This document shows positions 32,111 through 40,337 of a DNA stretch of 43,938 nt, one piece after another. Source of the stretch: an uncultured Bacteroidota bacterium (GTDB lineage: Bacteria > Bacteroidota > Bacteroidia > Chitinophagales > Chitinophagaceae); contig CAIRTW010000021.1 in the NCBI GenBank assembly GCA_903881585.1, positions 1 through 43,938 on the forward strand, written 5' to 3'. Each line of letters opens with the position of its first letter. Position 1 is the first letter of the stretch. Under the pieces are notes generated by a model. That model was given only the letters and a program-made list of their open reading frames with translations. It ran no database searches and was not told the origin of the DNA. Both the position numbers and the translations under genes were made by a program.

Positions 32111-34336
32111 ATGAAAAGATCTTATACTAACGTAAAGCTGTTCATCTCTTTCCTTTTTTTATCGCTTATATTTTCACAAAATGCATTTTCGCAGCTTGCG
32201 ATCATCGGAGATTTGAAAGGAAATGATTACTATGGCGGCTTTTCTGTAAAAAATACTTCAGGTACGTCGCACGACTATGTGTATAGCAGCGTTGAAATAC
32301 GTGACGATGGATGGTCGGGTACAAAAGTGTGGGAAACAATTGCAGGTTCTTATATTGCTTCGGCAGAACAAAAAAAAGGCACAACCGAGATTCTGGTATT
32401 AGTGCAGAGCGGGGATCCGACACTTAATGGCAATGTATATCTTGTGAATCCCGCTGTTCCGTTCGGATCTAACGCGGTGCTTATCGGGCAAGTTACAGAT
32501 GGTGGGTCTGTCACATGGGAGGATATCAAGGGCGATGCTGTTTATGTTCGCAATAATCAGCACTTATTCGTTTCTCACGATCTTGGCGCTACATGGAATA
32601 TAGACTCTACAGGCCTTATAGGAGCCACAATCAATAATTTTTGTCTTGATAGTGCAAGCACGGTTTACCTCGCTGCATCAGGAGGGCTTTTTAAGCAGGA
32701 CACCAGTGTTACCACATGGACACAAATGAGCAGTTTCGCAGGATATGGTACACCTCAAAATGTTTTTGAAGACAGGGAAGGGCGCATATATGTAAGCAGC
32801 ACCTATGGTGTATATATAAGCACAAACGCAGGTGTTTCCTGGTCCATTGATTCAGGTGGCATAGGCACTGCGGCAGTTTCCAAATTCAGTGATGATCTAT
32901 ATCATAACGTTTATGCGATAGCAAATAATAAGCTGTTCAAATCGGCAGGAGGAACTGCTTCGTGGGTGGAAACAGACGGGGGAATAAATGCAATATGTAT
33001 AAAAACACCAACTTATACGGGCATTACTGGTGATACCGTTTTAGTTGCCGCTACTTCCTTTGGTGCATTCAGAAGCACTGACCAAGGTGCGACATGGGCG
33101 CTCGGCGATACCGGTAGCTATGTTGACAGACTCACATCATTTGTAAAAACACCGACTGGCAGGTATGTTGCTTGCGACGCCCTTGGTATTTTCAGAAAAG
33201 ATTTCCCTGATGCAACATGGGCAAAAACCTATCCGGTTGCAGGTTTTCATGCCAGCCTGGTATTGTATGGCGATGCCGCCGGTAATCTGTTTATACAAAA
33301 CCAGGACCTCAATGCCACTGGCGCTATCCCACTTATTAAAAGCACGGATAATGGTAACACATGGTCTGTGGACACCGCAGGAGAAGCAGCTATAGACGGG
33401 AATGTCTTTTATATAGATGAAAATAATAACCAGCACTATGGTACATCTTATTATGGTTCTTCTTTCTATACGCATATGTGGTTACGCACTCCCGGCGGCA
33501 GTTGGGTGGCCGATACCAATAACTTTCCGGTACACAATTACAGTTATGTCAATTCCATTTGTTCGGATCAAAGCGGCTACCTGTATGCCTCCGGCTACTT
33601 CAATGGATACAATAGCGTCCTCCGCAGGCCTGTTGCCGGCGGTGCCTGGGCATTAGACACAGTGGGCACCACTGTTTATGGCAACTTGCCGCACATGACC
33701 AGCGGACACAATACTATCCTTGCTTATAACAACACTCATTTACTGATGCGCAAAGCAAGCGGTTGGGCCGTTGTGCCATTCCCTGCGGCAATTGCTGCAG
33801 ATGGTATCGTTTCAGCCTCAGTTGATGGAAACGGTGTCATATTCGCTAATTTCAAAAGCATGATCAGTGACGGTGTGTATTACACGGCGGATAGTGGAAC
33901 TTCATGGGTGTTTGCCGGGCTCGACCATATTACCGCCTATACGCTGGTATCATACGGTGATACTACCTTTGCGTGCACTGACAGGGATGGCGGCTATAAG
34001 CTTACAGCCACACCTTATATAACACCTTTGCAAACGCCTGTTGTAACCGCCATAACAGCAAGCCATTTACAACTAAGTAACCAACCTAATCCGTTCGGAA
34101 ATACTACGCGTATCAATTATTCCGTGCCGCAAGATGCTATGGTGACCATAAAGATCCTTGATATGACAGGCCGTGAAATCTCGCAATTAGTGAATGAAAT
34201 GCAAAAGGCTGGCAGCTATTCCCTTAGCTGGAATGGTAAAGATCTCCCTCACGGCAATTATACCTGTACCATAACAGCGACATCGCCTGCAGGTGGCTAT
34301 ACTGAGCATAGATCAGTGAAAATGACCCACTATTAA
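32111..34336 (+). CDS. Secreted beta-propeller/BNR-like protein with T9SS sorting tail
   Basis: The 741-residue product has a signal peptide (MKRSYTNVKLFISFLFLSL, cleaved near SQL). The body (about 30-650) is a series of BNR/sialidase-type propeller repeats with SxDxGxTW-like boxes (for example VSHDLGATWN, STNAGVSWS, STDQGATWAL). The C-terminal 75 or so residues (LSNQPNPFGNTTRINYSV, then MTGREISQLVN and GKDLPHGNYTCTI) form a T9SS type A tail, which is removed while the protein is exported and attached to the surface. It should be a surface-displayed or secreted protein of unknown binding target. It implies the genome has type IX secretion. The 207-bp gap before it shows no clear promoter. Confidence 0.88.
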   Translation: MKRSYTNVKLFISFLFLSLIFSQNAFSQLAIIGDLKGNDYYGGFSVKNTSGTSHDYVYSSVEIRDDGWSGTKVWETIAGSYIASAEQKKGTTEILVLVQSGDPTLNGNVYLVNPAVPFGSNAVLIGQVTDGGSVTWEDIKGDAVYVRNNQHLFVSHDLGATWNIDSTGLIGATINNFCLDSASTVYLAASGGLFKQDTSVTTWTQMSSFAGYGTPQNVFEDREGRIYVSSTYGVYISTNAGVSWSIDSGGIGTAAVSKFSDDLYHNVYAIANNKLFKSAGGTASWVETDGGINAICIKTPTYTGITGDTVLVAATSFGAFRSTDQGATWALGDTGSYVDRLTSFVKTPTGRYVACDALGIFRKDFPDATWAKTYPVAGFHASLVLYGDAAGNLFIQNQDLNATGAIPLIKSTDNGNTWSVDTAGEAAIDGNVFYIDENNNQHYGTSYYGSSFYTHMWLRTPGGSWVADTNNFPVHNYSYVNSICSDQSGYLYASGYFNGYNSVLRRPVAGGAWALDTVGTTVYGNLPHMTSGHNTILAYNNTHLLMRKASGWAVVPFPAAIAADGIVSASVDGNGVIFANFKSMISDGVYYTADSGTSWVFAGLDHITAYTLVSYGDTTFACTDRDGGYKLTATPYITPLQTPVVTAITASHLQLSNQPNPFGNTTRINYSVPQDAMVTIKILDMTGREISQLVNEMQKAGSYSLSWNGKDLPHGNYTCTITATSPAGGYTEHRSVKMTHY

Positions 34337-34405
34337 ATGTAATGCTCCCGAATAATTGATGAGCTTGCCAATGACCCTCCTGTAAAATAGGTTGCAAGTC
34401 TGAAT

Positions 34406-34427
34406 AAGCCCTTTTAGGGGTTTGGGG
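34406..34427 (+). repeat. 22-bp repeat copy 2, upstream of ybeY
   Basis: AAGCCCTTTTAGGGGTTTGG followed by GG, two differences from the copy before murA (19099-19120). It directly precedes the ybeY -7 element. Confidence 0.6.
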
Positions 34428-34428
34428 T

Positions 34429-34436
34429 TATCTTTG
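34429..34436 (+). promoter_or_regulatory. -7 element of ybeY
   Basis: TATCTTTG, a perfect TAnnTTTG, 17 bp before the ATG at 34454. No -33 TTTG at standard spacing, since the 22-bp repeat occupies that position. Confidence 0.5.
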
Positions 34437-34453
34437 CAAAAAACATCGCAGCC

Positions 34454-34894
34454 ATGCCAGCCGTTTTCTACGAACAGGATGTAACATCAGGACTAAAGCA
34501 AAAACGTAAATTGTCTGTCTTTATTGATGAGATCATCAGTAAGTATATGGCAAAGGTGCAAACGGCTGATCTCAACATCATTTTTTGCACCGATACTTAC
34601 CTGCTGGAAATGAATAAAAACTTCCTCGATCACGATACCTTTACAGATATCATTACCTTCGACCTCAGCGAGTCGAAGAAAGCGATGGAGGGGGAAATAT
34701 ATATCAGTGTGCAGCGGGTAAAAGAAAATGCCAGAATATTTAAGACTACTTATACCGATGAGCTACACCGGGTCATATTTCATGGGGTGCTGCATTTGTG
34801 CGGATTTAAAGACAAGAAAGAGAAAGACCAAAAGGTAATGCGGGAGAACGAAGACTACTGCCTGGAACATTATAAAAAGGAATTAGCAAAATGA
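34454..34894 (+). CDS. ybeY: Endoribonuclease/rRNA maturation factor YbeY
   Basis: The 146-residue protein carries the metal-binding motif HGVLHLCGFKD (110-120): His110 and His114 as ligands, with Asp120 in place of the third histidine of the E. coli type. The TDIITFDLS and GEIYISVQRV segments are typical. YbeY takes part in 16S rRNA 3'-end maturation and ribosome quality control. The stop overlaps the following pseudouridine synthase start by 4 bp (ATGA), so the two are translationally coupled, which fits a shared RNA-modification and rRNA-processing role. Confidence 0.94.
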   Translation: MPAVFYEQDVTSGLKQKRKLSVFIDEIISKYMAKVQTADLNIIFCTDTYLLEMNKNFLDHDTFTDIITFDLSESKKAMEGEIYISVQRVKENARIFKTTYTDELHRVIFHGVLHLCGFKDKKEKDQKVMRENEDYCLEHYKKELAK

Positions 34895-35634
34895 ATATTG
34901 AAAAGCTTTACGAAGACGATGACCTTATAATTATAAACAAACCGGCCGGGATGCTTGTTGTGCCCGACCGCTTTAACCATGAGCTGCCCAGCCTCAACAA
35001 AACGCTCGAAGCCAAACTGGGCCAAAAGATATGGGTAGTTCACCGCCTGGACCGTGATACCAGTGGTGTGATCTGCTTTGCTAAAAATGAGCAGGCTCAC
35101 CGGTACTTATCCATACTTTTTCAGGAGCGGGATGTGAATAAGTTTTACGCCGGGCTGGTATATGGTATCGTGGAGCCGCCTGAAGGCCGTATAGAAGGAG
35201 CCATAGCTGAGCATCCCGCCGCTAATGGAAAAATGATCGTAGCAAAGAAAGGAAAGCTGGCTGTTACCGACTATAAAGTAGCGGAACAATGGCCGTTATA
35301 TGCATTAATGCAGTTTCAGATTCATACTGGCCGTACCCACCAGATACGTGTGCATATGCAATCCATAGGGCATCCCATAGTTTGTGATGAGTTGTACGGT
35401 GACAGTGATCCATTCCTGCTATCTAATATCAAACGGAAATACAACATGTCGGGGAAGGATGAGGTGGAAAAGCCACTGCTGAGCAGGCTGGCGCTCCACG
35501 CCTATCGCATAGAATTTGACAAAGAAGATGGCACCCACATATCAGCCGAAGCACCGCTGCCGAGGGATATGGCCGCCTGTGTGAAACAACTAAATAAATG
35601 GACGAAACCATTAACCCCCCACGCTGATGACTAG
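34891..35634 (+). CDS. RluA-family pseudouridine synthase
   Basis: The 247-residue enzyme has the RluA-family catalytic motif HRLDRDTSGV with Asp54, plus NKPAGMLV and the IHTGRTHQIRVHMQ and HPIVCDELYG segments. It lacks an N-terminal S4 domain. The family isomerises uridine to pseudouridine in rRNA or tRNA; the exact site (RluA, TruC or other type) cannot be told from this alone. The gene overlaps ybeY by 4 bp. Confidence 0.92.
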   Translation: MNIEKLYEDDDLIIINKPAGMLVVPDRFNHELPSLNKTLEAKLGQKIWVVHRLDRDTSGVICFAKNEQAHRYLSILFQERDVNKFYAGLVYGIVEPPEGRIEGAIAEHPAANGKMIVAKKGKLAVTDYKVAEQWPLYALMQFQIHTGRTHQIRVHMQSIGHPIVCDELYGDSDPFLLSNIKRKYNMSGKDEVEKPLLSRLALHAYRIEFDKEDGTHISAEAPLPRDMAACVKQLNKWTKPLTPHADD

Positions 35635-35719
35635 ACCGAATAGCCAGTTGGCGATTCGCGATGAACTCGCTAGTTTTACAAAAATATTTGATACACTATA
35701 ATCTAAGAAGCAAACAAAA

Positions 35720-36055
35720 ATGACATCACAAATAAACATACAAATAGAGCTGGCCGAAGATAAAATGCCGGAGTCGATACAATGGACCGCACCCGATGGT
35801 GGAGTGGCTGATTGGCAAAAAGCAAAAGCTATATTACTCGGCCTTTGGGATGGTGAGGAAAAGTCAGCACTGCGCATTGACCTCTGGACAAGCAAGATGA
35901 TGGTGGACGAAATGAACGACTTTTTCTACCAGACTTTTTACGGCATGGCCGATACTTACTTACGTGCTACAAAGAACCCGGAGCTGGCCCAGGAAATAAA
36001 AGATTTTGCAAAAACATTCCTCAAAAAAGCGTCAGAAGCAACACCGGCAGAATAG
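35720..36055 (+). CDS. gldC: Gliding motility protein GldC
   Basis: The 111-residue protein matches GldC throughout: the INIQIELAEDKMPESIQWTA start, then GLWDGEEKSALRIDLWTSKM and MNDFFYQTFYGMADTYLRAT. In Flavobacterium GldC supports gliding; it is widely kept in Bacteroidota, including non-gliders, and its role is accessory. No gldB or other gld genes are beside it. Normal length. ATG start. Confidence 0.92.
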   Translation: MTSQINIQIELAEDKMPESIQWTAPDGGVADWQKAKAILLGLWDGEEKSALRIDLWTSKMMVDEMNDFFYQTFYGMADTYLRATKNPELAQEIKDFAKTFLKKASEATPAE

Positions 36056-36059
36056 GTGG

Positions 36060-36215
36060 AACCTCTGCCGACAGGCAGGTTGGGAATTTGGAATTTGGAT
36101 TATATTCTGCTCAATTCCTGATTATCGAAATAAGAACCCAAATTCCCAATTACAAATCCTTAATTCCTAAGTAACAATCCAAATTCCAAACCACCAATTC
36201 CAAATTCCAAAAAAT
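36060..36215. repeat. AATTCC/GGAATT repeat-rich intergenic segment before yqeY
   Basis: This 156-bp gap contains a left arm GGGAATTTGGAATTTGGATT (36082-36101) and complementary right-hand blocks AATCCAAATTCCAAA (36176-36190) and CCAATTCCAAATTCC (36194-36208), plus further AATTCC/AAATCC units. These can fold into a long hairpin. A TGCC-loop-GGCA dyad lies at 36066-36077. It resembles a decayed dispersed repeat. The yqeY ATG follows directly. Confidence 0.65.
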
Positions 36216-36665
36216 ATGTCTCTCGAAACAAAAGTAATGGACGAACTGAAGAACGCGATGCGCGCAAAAGATGAAGCAGCATTACGTTCACTTCGCGCTA
36301 TCAAGGCTGCTATTATCATTGAGAAAACTGCCGAGGGCGCCAATGGTGAGATCAGCGAAGCCACCGAAATGAAGATGCTGCAAAAACTCGCCAAGCAACG
36401 CCGCGACTCACTCGATATCTTCGAAAAACAAAACCGTGAGGATCTCGCTGCAAAAGAACGCGAAGAACTGGCTATCATCGAGAAATTTCTGCCAAAACAG
36501 ATGTCTGCCGATGAACTGCGGGCTGAGGTAAAGGCCATCATTGACCAGGTAGGCGCTAAATCACCTGCCGATATGGGCAAGGTAATGGGTGTAGCTTCAA
36601 AACAGCTTGCCGGCAAAACCGATGGTAAAGCCATATCTGAAATGGTGAAGCAATTGCTGGCATAG
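36216..36665 (+). CDS. GatB/YqeY domain-containing protein
   Basis: The 149-residue protein is a stand-alone YqeY: an N-terminal helical segment LKNAMRAKDEAALRSLRAIK, REELAIIEKFLPKQMSADEL, and a C-terminal GatB-like tail with DMGKVMGVASKQLAGKTDGK. YqeY resembles the tRNA-binding tail of GatB (Asn/Gln-tRNA amidotransferase) but its cellular role is not settled. The gene ends 4 bp before a perfect 35-bp hairpin. Confidence 0.93.
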   Translation: MSLETKVMDELKNAMRAKDEAALRSLRAIKAAIIIEKTAEGANGEISEATEMKMLQKLAKQRRDSLDIFEKQNREDLAAKEREELAIIEKFLPKQMSADELRAEVKAIIDQVGAKSPADMGKVMGVASKQLAGKTDGKAISEMVKQLLA

Positions 36666-36669
36666 GATG

Positions 36670-36704
36670 TAGGTGTCCCACACCTCTAAGGTGTGGGACA
36701 CCTA
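36670..36704. repeat. Perfect 35-bp hairpin, REP-like, between yqeY and cvpA
   Basis: Arms of 16 bp (TAGGTGTCCCACACCT and AGGTGTGGGACACCTA) with a 3-nt loop. No T-run follows on either strand, so it is not a classic intrinsic terminator. GGTGTCCCACACC-type palindromes in Bacteroidota look like REP elements mobilised by tyrosine transposases; that reading is inference. Confidence 0.7.
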
Positions 36705-36738
36705 ATCAAATACATTTTTGAATTTTGACTTCGCCAAA

Positions 36739-37293
36739 ATGGTTCTTGACGTAATAGGCCTTTTACTGATCATCTTATTTTTTATACGCGGCTACACAAG
36801 AGGTTTTATTGTAGCCGCGTTTTCTGTATTGGGCATATTGCTGGGCATCCTCTGTGCGCTAAAGCTGTCGCAGTCATTTGCTGCATGGCTGCTTGCGAAA
36901 GGCTGGGTTACTTCTGGTTGGGTGCAGATCGTGAGCTATGTCCTGCTCTTCGCGGGTGTGGTGATCATCGTGAACCTCATTGCCAAACTCATACAGAAAG
37001 CAGTGGAAGGTCTCCTGCTGGGCACGGTCAACAGGCTTGCGGGTGGACTTGTGTATGCGTTAGTAAGTATCTTATTGTGGAGCACCCTTTTATGGATAGG
37101 TGGCCACATGCACATCATAAGCCCCGAAACTATTGCTGCTTCCAAAACCTATTCCTGGTTCACAAGAATAGCGCCGTGGTTCTTTGAGCAAGTTGGCAAA
37201 CTGCTTCCGGTCTTCAAAGACACGTTCAGCAAGCTGGAAAATTTCTTCGATACCGTAAACCAGAAAATACCGGCTGATGTGGGTGCTCATTGA
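36739..37293 (+). CDS. CvpA-family membrane protein
   Basis: The 184-residue product begins MVLDVIGLLLIILFF; the frame opens 21 bases earlier at a TTG, which is less likely. It has four predicted transmembrane helices (residues about 2-20, 24-44, 62-84, 98-120), with RGYTRGFI between helices 1 and 2, typical of CvpA. CvpA is needed for colicin V production in E. coli and is broadly linked to envelope stress and permeability, but its exact activity is unclear. Its 3' end overlaps the next gene by 17 bp. Confidence 0.87.
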   Translation: MVLDVIGLLLIILFFIRGYTRGFIVAAFSVLGILLGILCALKLSQSFAAWLLAKGWVTSGWVQIVSYVLLFAGVVIIVNLIAKLIQKAVEGLLLGTVNRLAGGLVYALVSILLWSTLLWIGGHMHIISPETIAASKTYSWFTRIAPWFFEQVGKLLPVFKDTFSKLENFFDTVNQKIPADVGAH

Positions 37294-37840
37294 CAATTAC
37301 GATTCATTCACCTACATACTGCATGACTACCTGTTGCAGACCGGTAACGAATGTACTGTGTACCGAAATGATGAAATATCCGTACAGCAAATAGAGGCCC
37401 TTGATCCCTCACGAATAATTGTCTCCCCAGGCCCCGAAACACCACTACAGGCCGGTATTACTATGGACGTTATAGATCTTTTTCATACACGTATACCGAT
37501 ACTTGGCGTATGCCTTGGCCACCAGGCTCTGGGGATGTACTTCGGCGCAAAACTGGTACACACTCCCTACCCCATGCATGGCAAAACAAGCGAGATAAGC
37601 CATAACGGACATGCTTTGTTTAAAGGCATCCCATCGCCGTTTACTGCCATGAGGTATCATTCACTTGCCGTAAATGAATTTGAAGGAACGCCACTCGATA
37701 TATTAGCTACCACCGAGGACGGCACTATAATGGCGCTAGCCCACAAACAACACCCATGTATCGGGCTGCAGTTTCATCCCGAATCTGTGGGTACTGAAGC
37801 CGGGCTGCAGTTGCTGAAAAATTGGGCTGACTTATACTAA
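37277..37840 (+). CDS. Glutamine amidotransferase subunit, PabA/TrpG type
   Basis: This 187-residue class I glutamine amidotransferase has IDNYDSFTYIL at its start, nucleophile Cys79 in LGVCLGHQALG, and catalytic His167-Glu169 in FHPES. It releases ammonia from glutamine for chorismate-using synthases (anthranilate or aminodeoxychorismate). The partner synthase (TrpE or PabB) is not in the window, so which pathway it serves is open. The ATG lies within the cvpA 3' end. The gene is in a + strand run with unrelated functions. Confidence 0.93.
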   Translation: MWVLIDNYDSFTYILHDYLLQTGNECTVYRNDEISVQQIEALDPSRIIVSPGPETPLQAGITMDVIDLFHTRIPILGVCLGHQALGMYFGAKLVHTPYPMHGKTSEISHNGHALFKGIPSPFTAMRYHSLAVNEFEGTPLDILATTEDGTIMALAHKQHPCIGLQFHPESVGTEAGLQLLKNWADLY

Positions 37841-37871
37841 AAAATAAGCGATACATTTCCTTATTTCCGAC

Positions 37872-38429
37872 TTATATACGAGCTCTCCATTCGGTTTCCT
37901 GGGCACTGTTGATATGGCTGATGTACCGCGCCAGCACAAACAGGTGATCAGACAGGCGATTGAGATACTGTATCACCAGCGGCGCCACAGGCTCATTGTG
38001 TTCCTGCATATCCACGCAAATACGCTCCGCCCGGCGACACACGCACCTTGCCACATGGCAGGTGGATGAAGCCAGGTTACCGCCGGGAAGGATAAACGCG
38101 CGCATCTCCGGCAACACTTCATTCATCTCGTCTATACGTTGTTCCAGCCACGTAACATCTGCATCATGAAGATCAGGCAACTTCATTTTTACTTCTTTAT
38201 CCGGCGTAGTTGCCAGTATGGAACCGATGGTAAACAACCGGTCCTGTATCTCCCTGAGCCATGTATCGATCTGCTCATTTTTGGCGAGATCACGTACCAT
38301 ACCTATGTATGAGTTCAGCTCATCAACGGTGCCATAGCTTTCTATGCGTATGTGATTTTTGGGCACCCGCACACCACCTATGAGACTTGTGCCGCCCTTA
38401 TCGCCTGTTTTTGTGTATATCTTGAACAT
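37872..38429 (-). CDS. Cob(I)alamin adenosyltransferase, PduO type
   Basis: The 185-residue PduO-type ATP:cob(I)alamin adenosyltransferase has the N-terminal YTKTGDKGGTSLIGG ATP-binding motif, RIESYGTVDELNSYIG, and the C-terminal CRRAERICVDM and LNRLSDHLFVLAR helices. It makes adenosylcobalamin from cobalamin and ATP, serving cobalamin salvage or B12-dependent enzymes, none of which are adjacent. It lies 58 bp downstream of the LolD-like gene on the same strand. ATG start. Confidence 0.94.
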   Translation of the reverse strand: MFKIYTKTGDKGGTSLIGGVRVPKNHIRIESYGTVDELNSYIGMVRDLAKNEQIDTWLREIQDRLFTIGSILATTPDKEVKMKLPDLHDADVTWLEQRIDEMNEVLPEMRAFILPGGNLASSTCHVARCVCRRAERICVDMQEHNEPVAPLVIQYLNRLSDHLFVLARYISHINSAQETEWRARI

Positions 38430-38487
38430 CGACCATGATTTAAGGATTAGATGATTGTCATGATTACTTTCGAAAAATTAATTTGTT

Positions 38488-39207
38488 TTACCTAGCCGCT
38501 AAGGAAGCCGCGCTCGGTAGTTGGCGGGTATCGGTCTCTACGTGGCCGTCCCTGATCCTTATTACCCGGTGTGTACAGTTCGCTATATCTTCTTCATGGG
38601 TTACAAGCACTACCGTATTGCCGCTCTCGTGAATGGTGCGAAACAAGTCCATGATCTCTACCGATGTTTTACTGTCCAGGTTACCGGTTGGCTCATCGGC
38701 TAATAGCAATGATGGATTGTTGATGAGCGCACGGGCTATTGCCACCCGCTGGCTCTGGCCGCCGGATAGCTCATTGGGCTTGTGATGGGCACGATCGCTG
38801 AGGCCTACTTTTTGCAGCATGGCACGGGCACGCTCTTCGCGCTCCTTCTTGGCAGCGCCCGCATAAATGAGCGGTAGCGCCACATTCTCCCATGCAGTTA
38901 GCCTTGGCAGCAAGTTGAACTGCTGAAACACAAAGCCGATCTCTACATTGCGCACATCGGCGAGCTGGTCGTCCTGCATATTGCTTACGTCCTTGCCGTT
39001 AAGCACATACTGCCCGGCAGAGGGTGAATCGAGGCAGCCGAGTATATTCATGAGCGTGGACTTACCTGAGCCGGAAGGCCCCATAAGCGCCACGTATTCA
39101 TTCTCACTGATAAGCAGGTTGATGCCCTTGAGCACAGGCAGTTCCTGCTTGCCCAGAAAATAGCTTTTGCAAATACCGTTCAGCCTGATTACTTCTTTAT
39201 TAGTCAT
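38488..39207 (-). CDS. ABC transporter ATPase, LolD/MacB-like family
   Basis: This 239-residue ATPase has Walker [10 protein letters not shown] (43-51), signature [15 protein letters not shown], Walker [14 protein letters not shown]-loop FQQFNLLP and H-loop VTHEE. These place it in the LolD/MacB/FtsE group that pumps substrates or lipoproteins with a large periplasmic-domain permease. No permease gene is beside it, so its partner is unidentified. The start codon sits inside a short GACTTA-type repeat (39202-39233). Confidence 0.9.
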   Translation of the reverse strand: MTNKEVIRLNGICKSYFLGKQELPVLKGINLLISENEYVALMGPSGSGKSTLMNILGCLDSPSAGQYVLNGKDVSNMQDDQLADVRNVEIGFVFQQFNLLPRLTAWENVALPLIYAGAAKKEREERARAMLQKVGLSDRAHHKPNELSGGQSQRVAIARALINNPSLLLADEPTGNLDSKTSVEIMDLFRTIHESGNTVVLVTHEEDIANCTHRVIRIRDGHVETDTRQLPSAASLAAR

Positions 39208-39233
39208 AAGTCGCTAGTCGTAAGTCATAAGTC
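39202..39233. repeat. GACTTATGACT-like tandem repeat over the lolD-type start codon
   Basis: Three near-identical 11-bp units, AGTCATAAGTC (39202-39212), AGTCGTAAGTC (39216-39226) and AGTCATAAGTC (39223-39233). The first unit includes the start codon, read as CAT at 39205-39207. Slippage here could change the leader length. Confidence 0.6.
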
Positions 39234-39391
39234 CGCCAGTGTTCTGCTTTTTATGACAATGGGATAAATATTCCAATCTCTAAAAGGAATAGTTATTTTT
39301 CAAAAATACGCATAATTTCACCCTTTATACAAAGCGGCTGATTCTCTTTAGCATTTACGATTGAATTGCTGCCTTTTGTTTTTTGGATTTT

Positions 39392-39399
39392 TATCTTTG
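39392..39399 (+). promoter_or_regulatory. -7 element of ispE
   Basis: TATCTTTG, perfect TAnnTTTG, 11 bp before ATG 39411. The -33 position at standard spacing is not a clear TTTG. The position argues for the shorter IspE start. Confidence 0.5.
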
Positions 39400-39410
39400 G
39401 AATTTTCAGG

Positions 39411-40274
39411 ATGATAAGTTTTCCGAATTGTAAAATAAATCTTGGGCTTTACATCACCCGCAAGCGGGAGGACGGGTATCATGATATTGAAACGGTATTT
39501 TACCCTTTGCCCGCCGAAGCTTCAGCGAAGGTGGGCGGCTTAAATGATGTACTGGAAATAGTACCAGCCAACAAAACGCAGCTGCATATGAGCGGCCTGC
39601 CTGTAGCAGGCGACAACAACAGCAATCTTGTATGGAAAGCTTATGAGCTGCTGAAGGAAAAATACCCAAACAAAATAAATGACCTCGATATCTTCCTGCA
39701 TAAAACAATACCCATGGGCGCGGGGCTGGGTGGAGGCTCTGCTGACGGAGCCTTCATGCTACGGCTGCTAAACGACTATTATCAACTGGGCCTGAACAAT
39801 GCACAACTCGCAACATATGCGCTGCAGCTCGGCAGCGACTGCCCGTTTTTCATTTACAACACCCCGCAACTGGCTGCAGGCCGTGGCGAAAAGATGACGC
39901 CGATACAACTGGATCTTTCGGAATATAGCATACAGCTTATCTGCCCGGCAGTGCATGTAAGCACCGGCAAAGCTTTCCAGATGATGACGCCACGGCCTGC
40001 ACCGTTTGATCTGGCGCAATTGTCTTCGCTACCGGTTACTGAATGGCGCAACTATATCAGCAATGATTTTGAAGGGCCTGTTTTTTCGCAACACCCGGAG
40101 CTTGCTGAGATAAAACAACAGTTGCATGATGGTGGTGCGCTATACTCGTCTATGAGTGGCAGCGGGTCTGCGATCTTCGGGATCTTTGCTAAGGGGCAAA
40201 GGGCTGAGGTGAAGTCGGTGGTGGCTTTTCAGGAGTTTTATGTGAGGTTTGATGCAAGTCTCCAAACGACATAG
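39411..40274 (+). CDS. ispE: 4-diphosphocytidyl-2-C-methyl-D-erythritol kinase IspE
   Basis: The 287-residue GHMP kinase phosphorylates CDP-ME at the 2-hydroxyl in the non-mevalonate (MEP) route to isoprenoids. Catalytic Lys8 (NCKINLGL), the glycine-rich loop GAGLGGGSADGA (103-114), Asp143 (GSDCPFF) and the C-terminal SMSGSGSAIFG loop are visible. A frame starting at 39366 would precede the promoter, so ATG 39411 is chosen. Residues about 34-43 (PAEASAKVGG) form an insert after ETVFYPL that breaks the normal link to the LNDVLEI strand; its DNA looks like a dispersed palindrome. Confidence 0.95.
   Translation: MISFPNCKINLGLYITRKREDGYHDIETVFYPLPAEASAKVGGLNDVLEIVPANKTQLHMSGLPVAGDNNSNLVWKAYELLKEKYPNKINDLDIFLHKTIPMGAGLGGGSADGAFMLRLLNDYYQLGLNNAQLATYALQLGSDCPFFIYNTPQLAAGRGEKMTPIQLDLSEYSIQLICPAVHVSTGKAFQMMTPRPAPFDLAQLSSLPVTEWRNYISNDFEGPVFSQHPELAEIKQQLHDGGALYSSMSGSGSAIFGIFAKGQRAEVKSVVAFQEFYVRFDASLQTT
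39510..39539. repeat. In-frame repeat-like insertion inside ispE
   Basis: CCCGCCGAAGC, TTCAGCGAAG, GTGGGCGG read continuously here. It holds an inner CTTC-loop-GAAG dyad with partial CCGCC/GGCGG flanks. It encodes the extra peptide PAEASAKVGG at a loop position. It resembles short palindromic repeats scattered in Bacteroidota genomes; that link is from memory of such genomes. Confidence 0.5.
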
Positions 40275-40281
40275 CTGCCTA

Positions 40282-40327
40282 TTCAAGAAAACAAAAGCCC
40301 CGTAACCGGGGCTTTTGTTTTCTTGAA
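40282..40327. terminator. Bidirectional terminator between ispE and the receiver gene
   Basis: A perfect inverted repeat with 21-bp arms (left arm begins TTCAAGAAAACAAAAGCCCC) and loop TAAC. The GC-rich inner stem is flanked by A-rich and T-rich arms, so both strands show GC stem then T-run. It serves the convergent ispE and receiver genes. Confidence 0.9.
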
Positions 40328-40337
40328 TGAGAATTCC

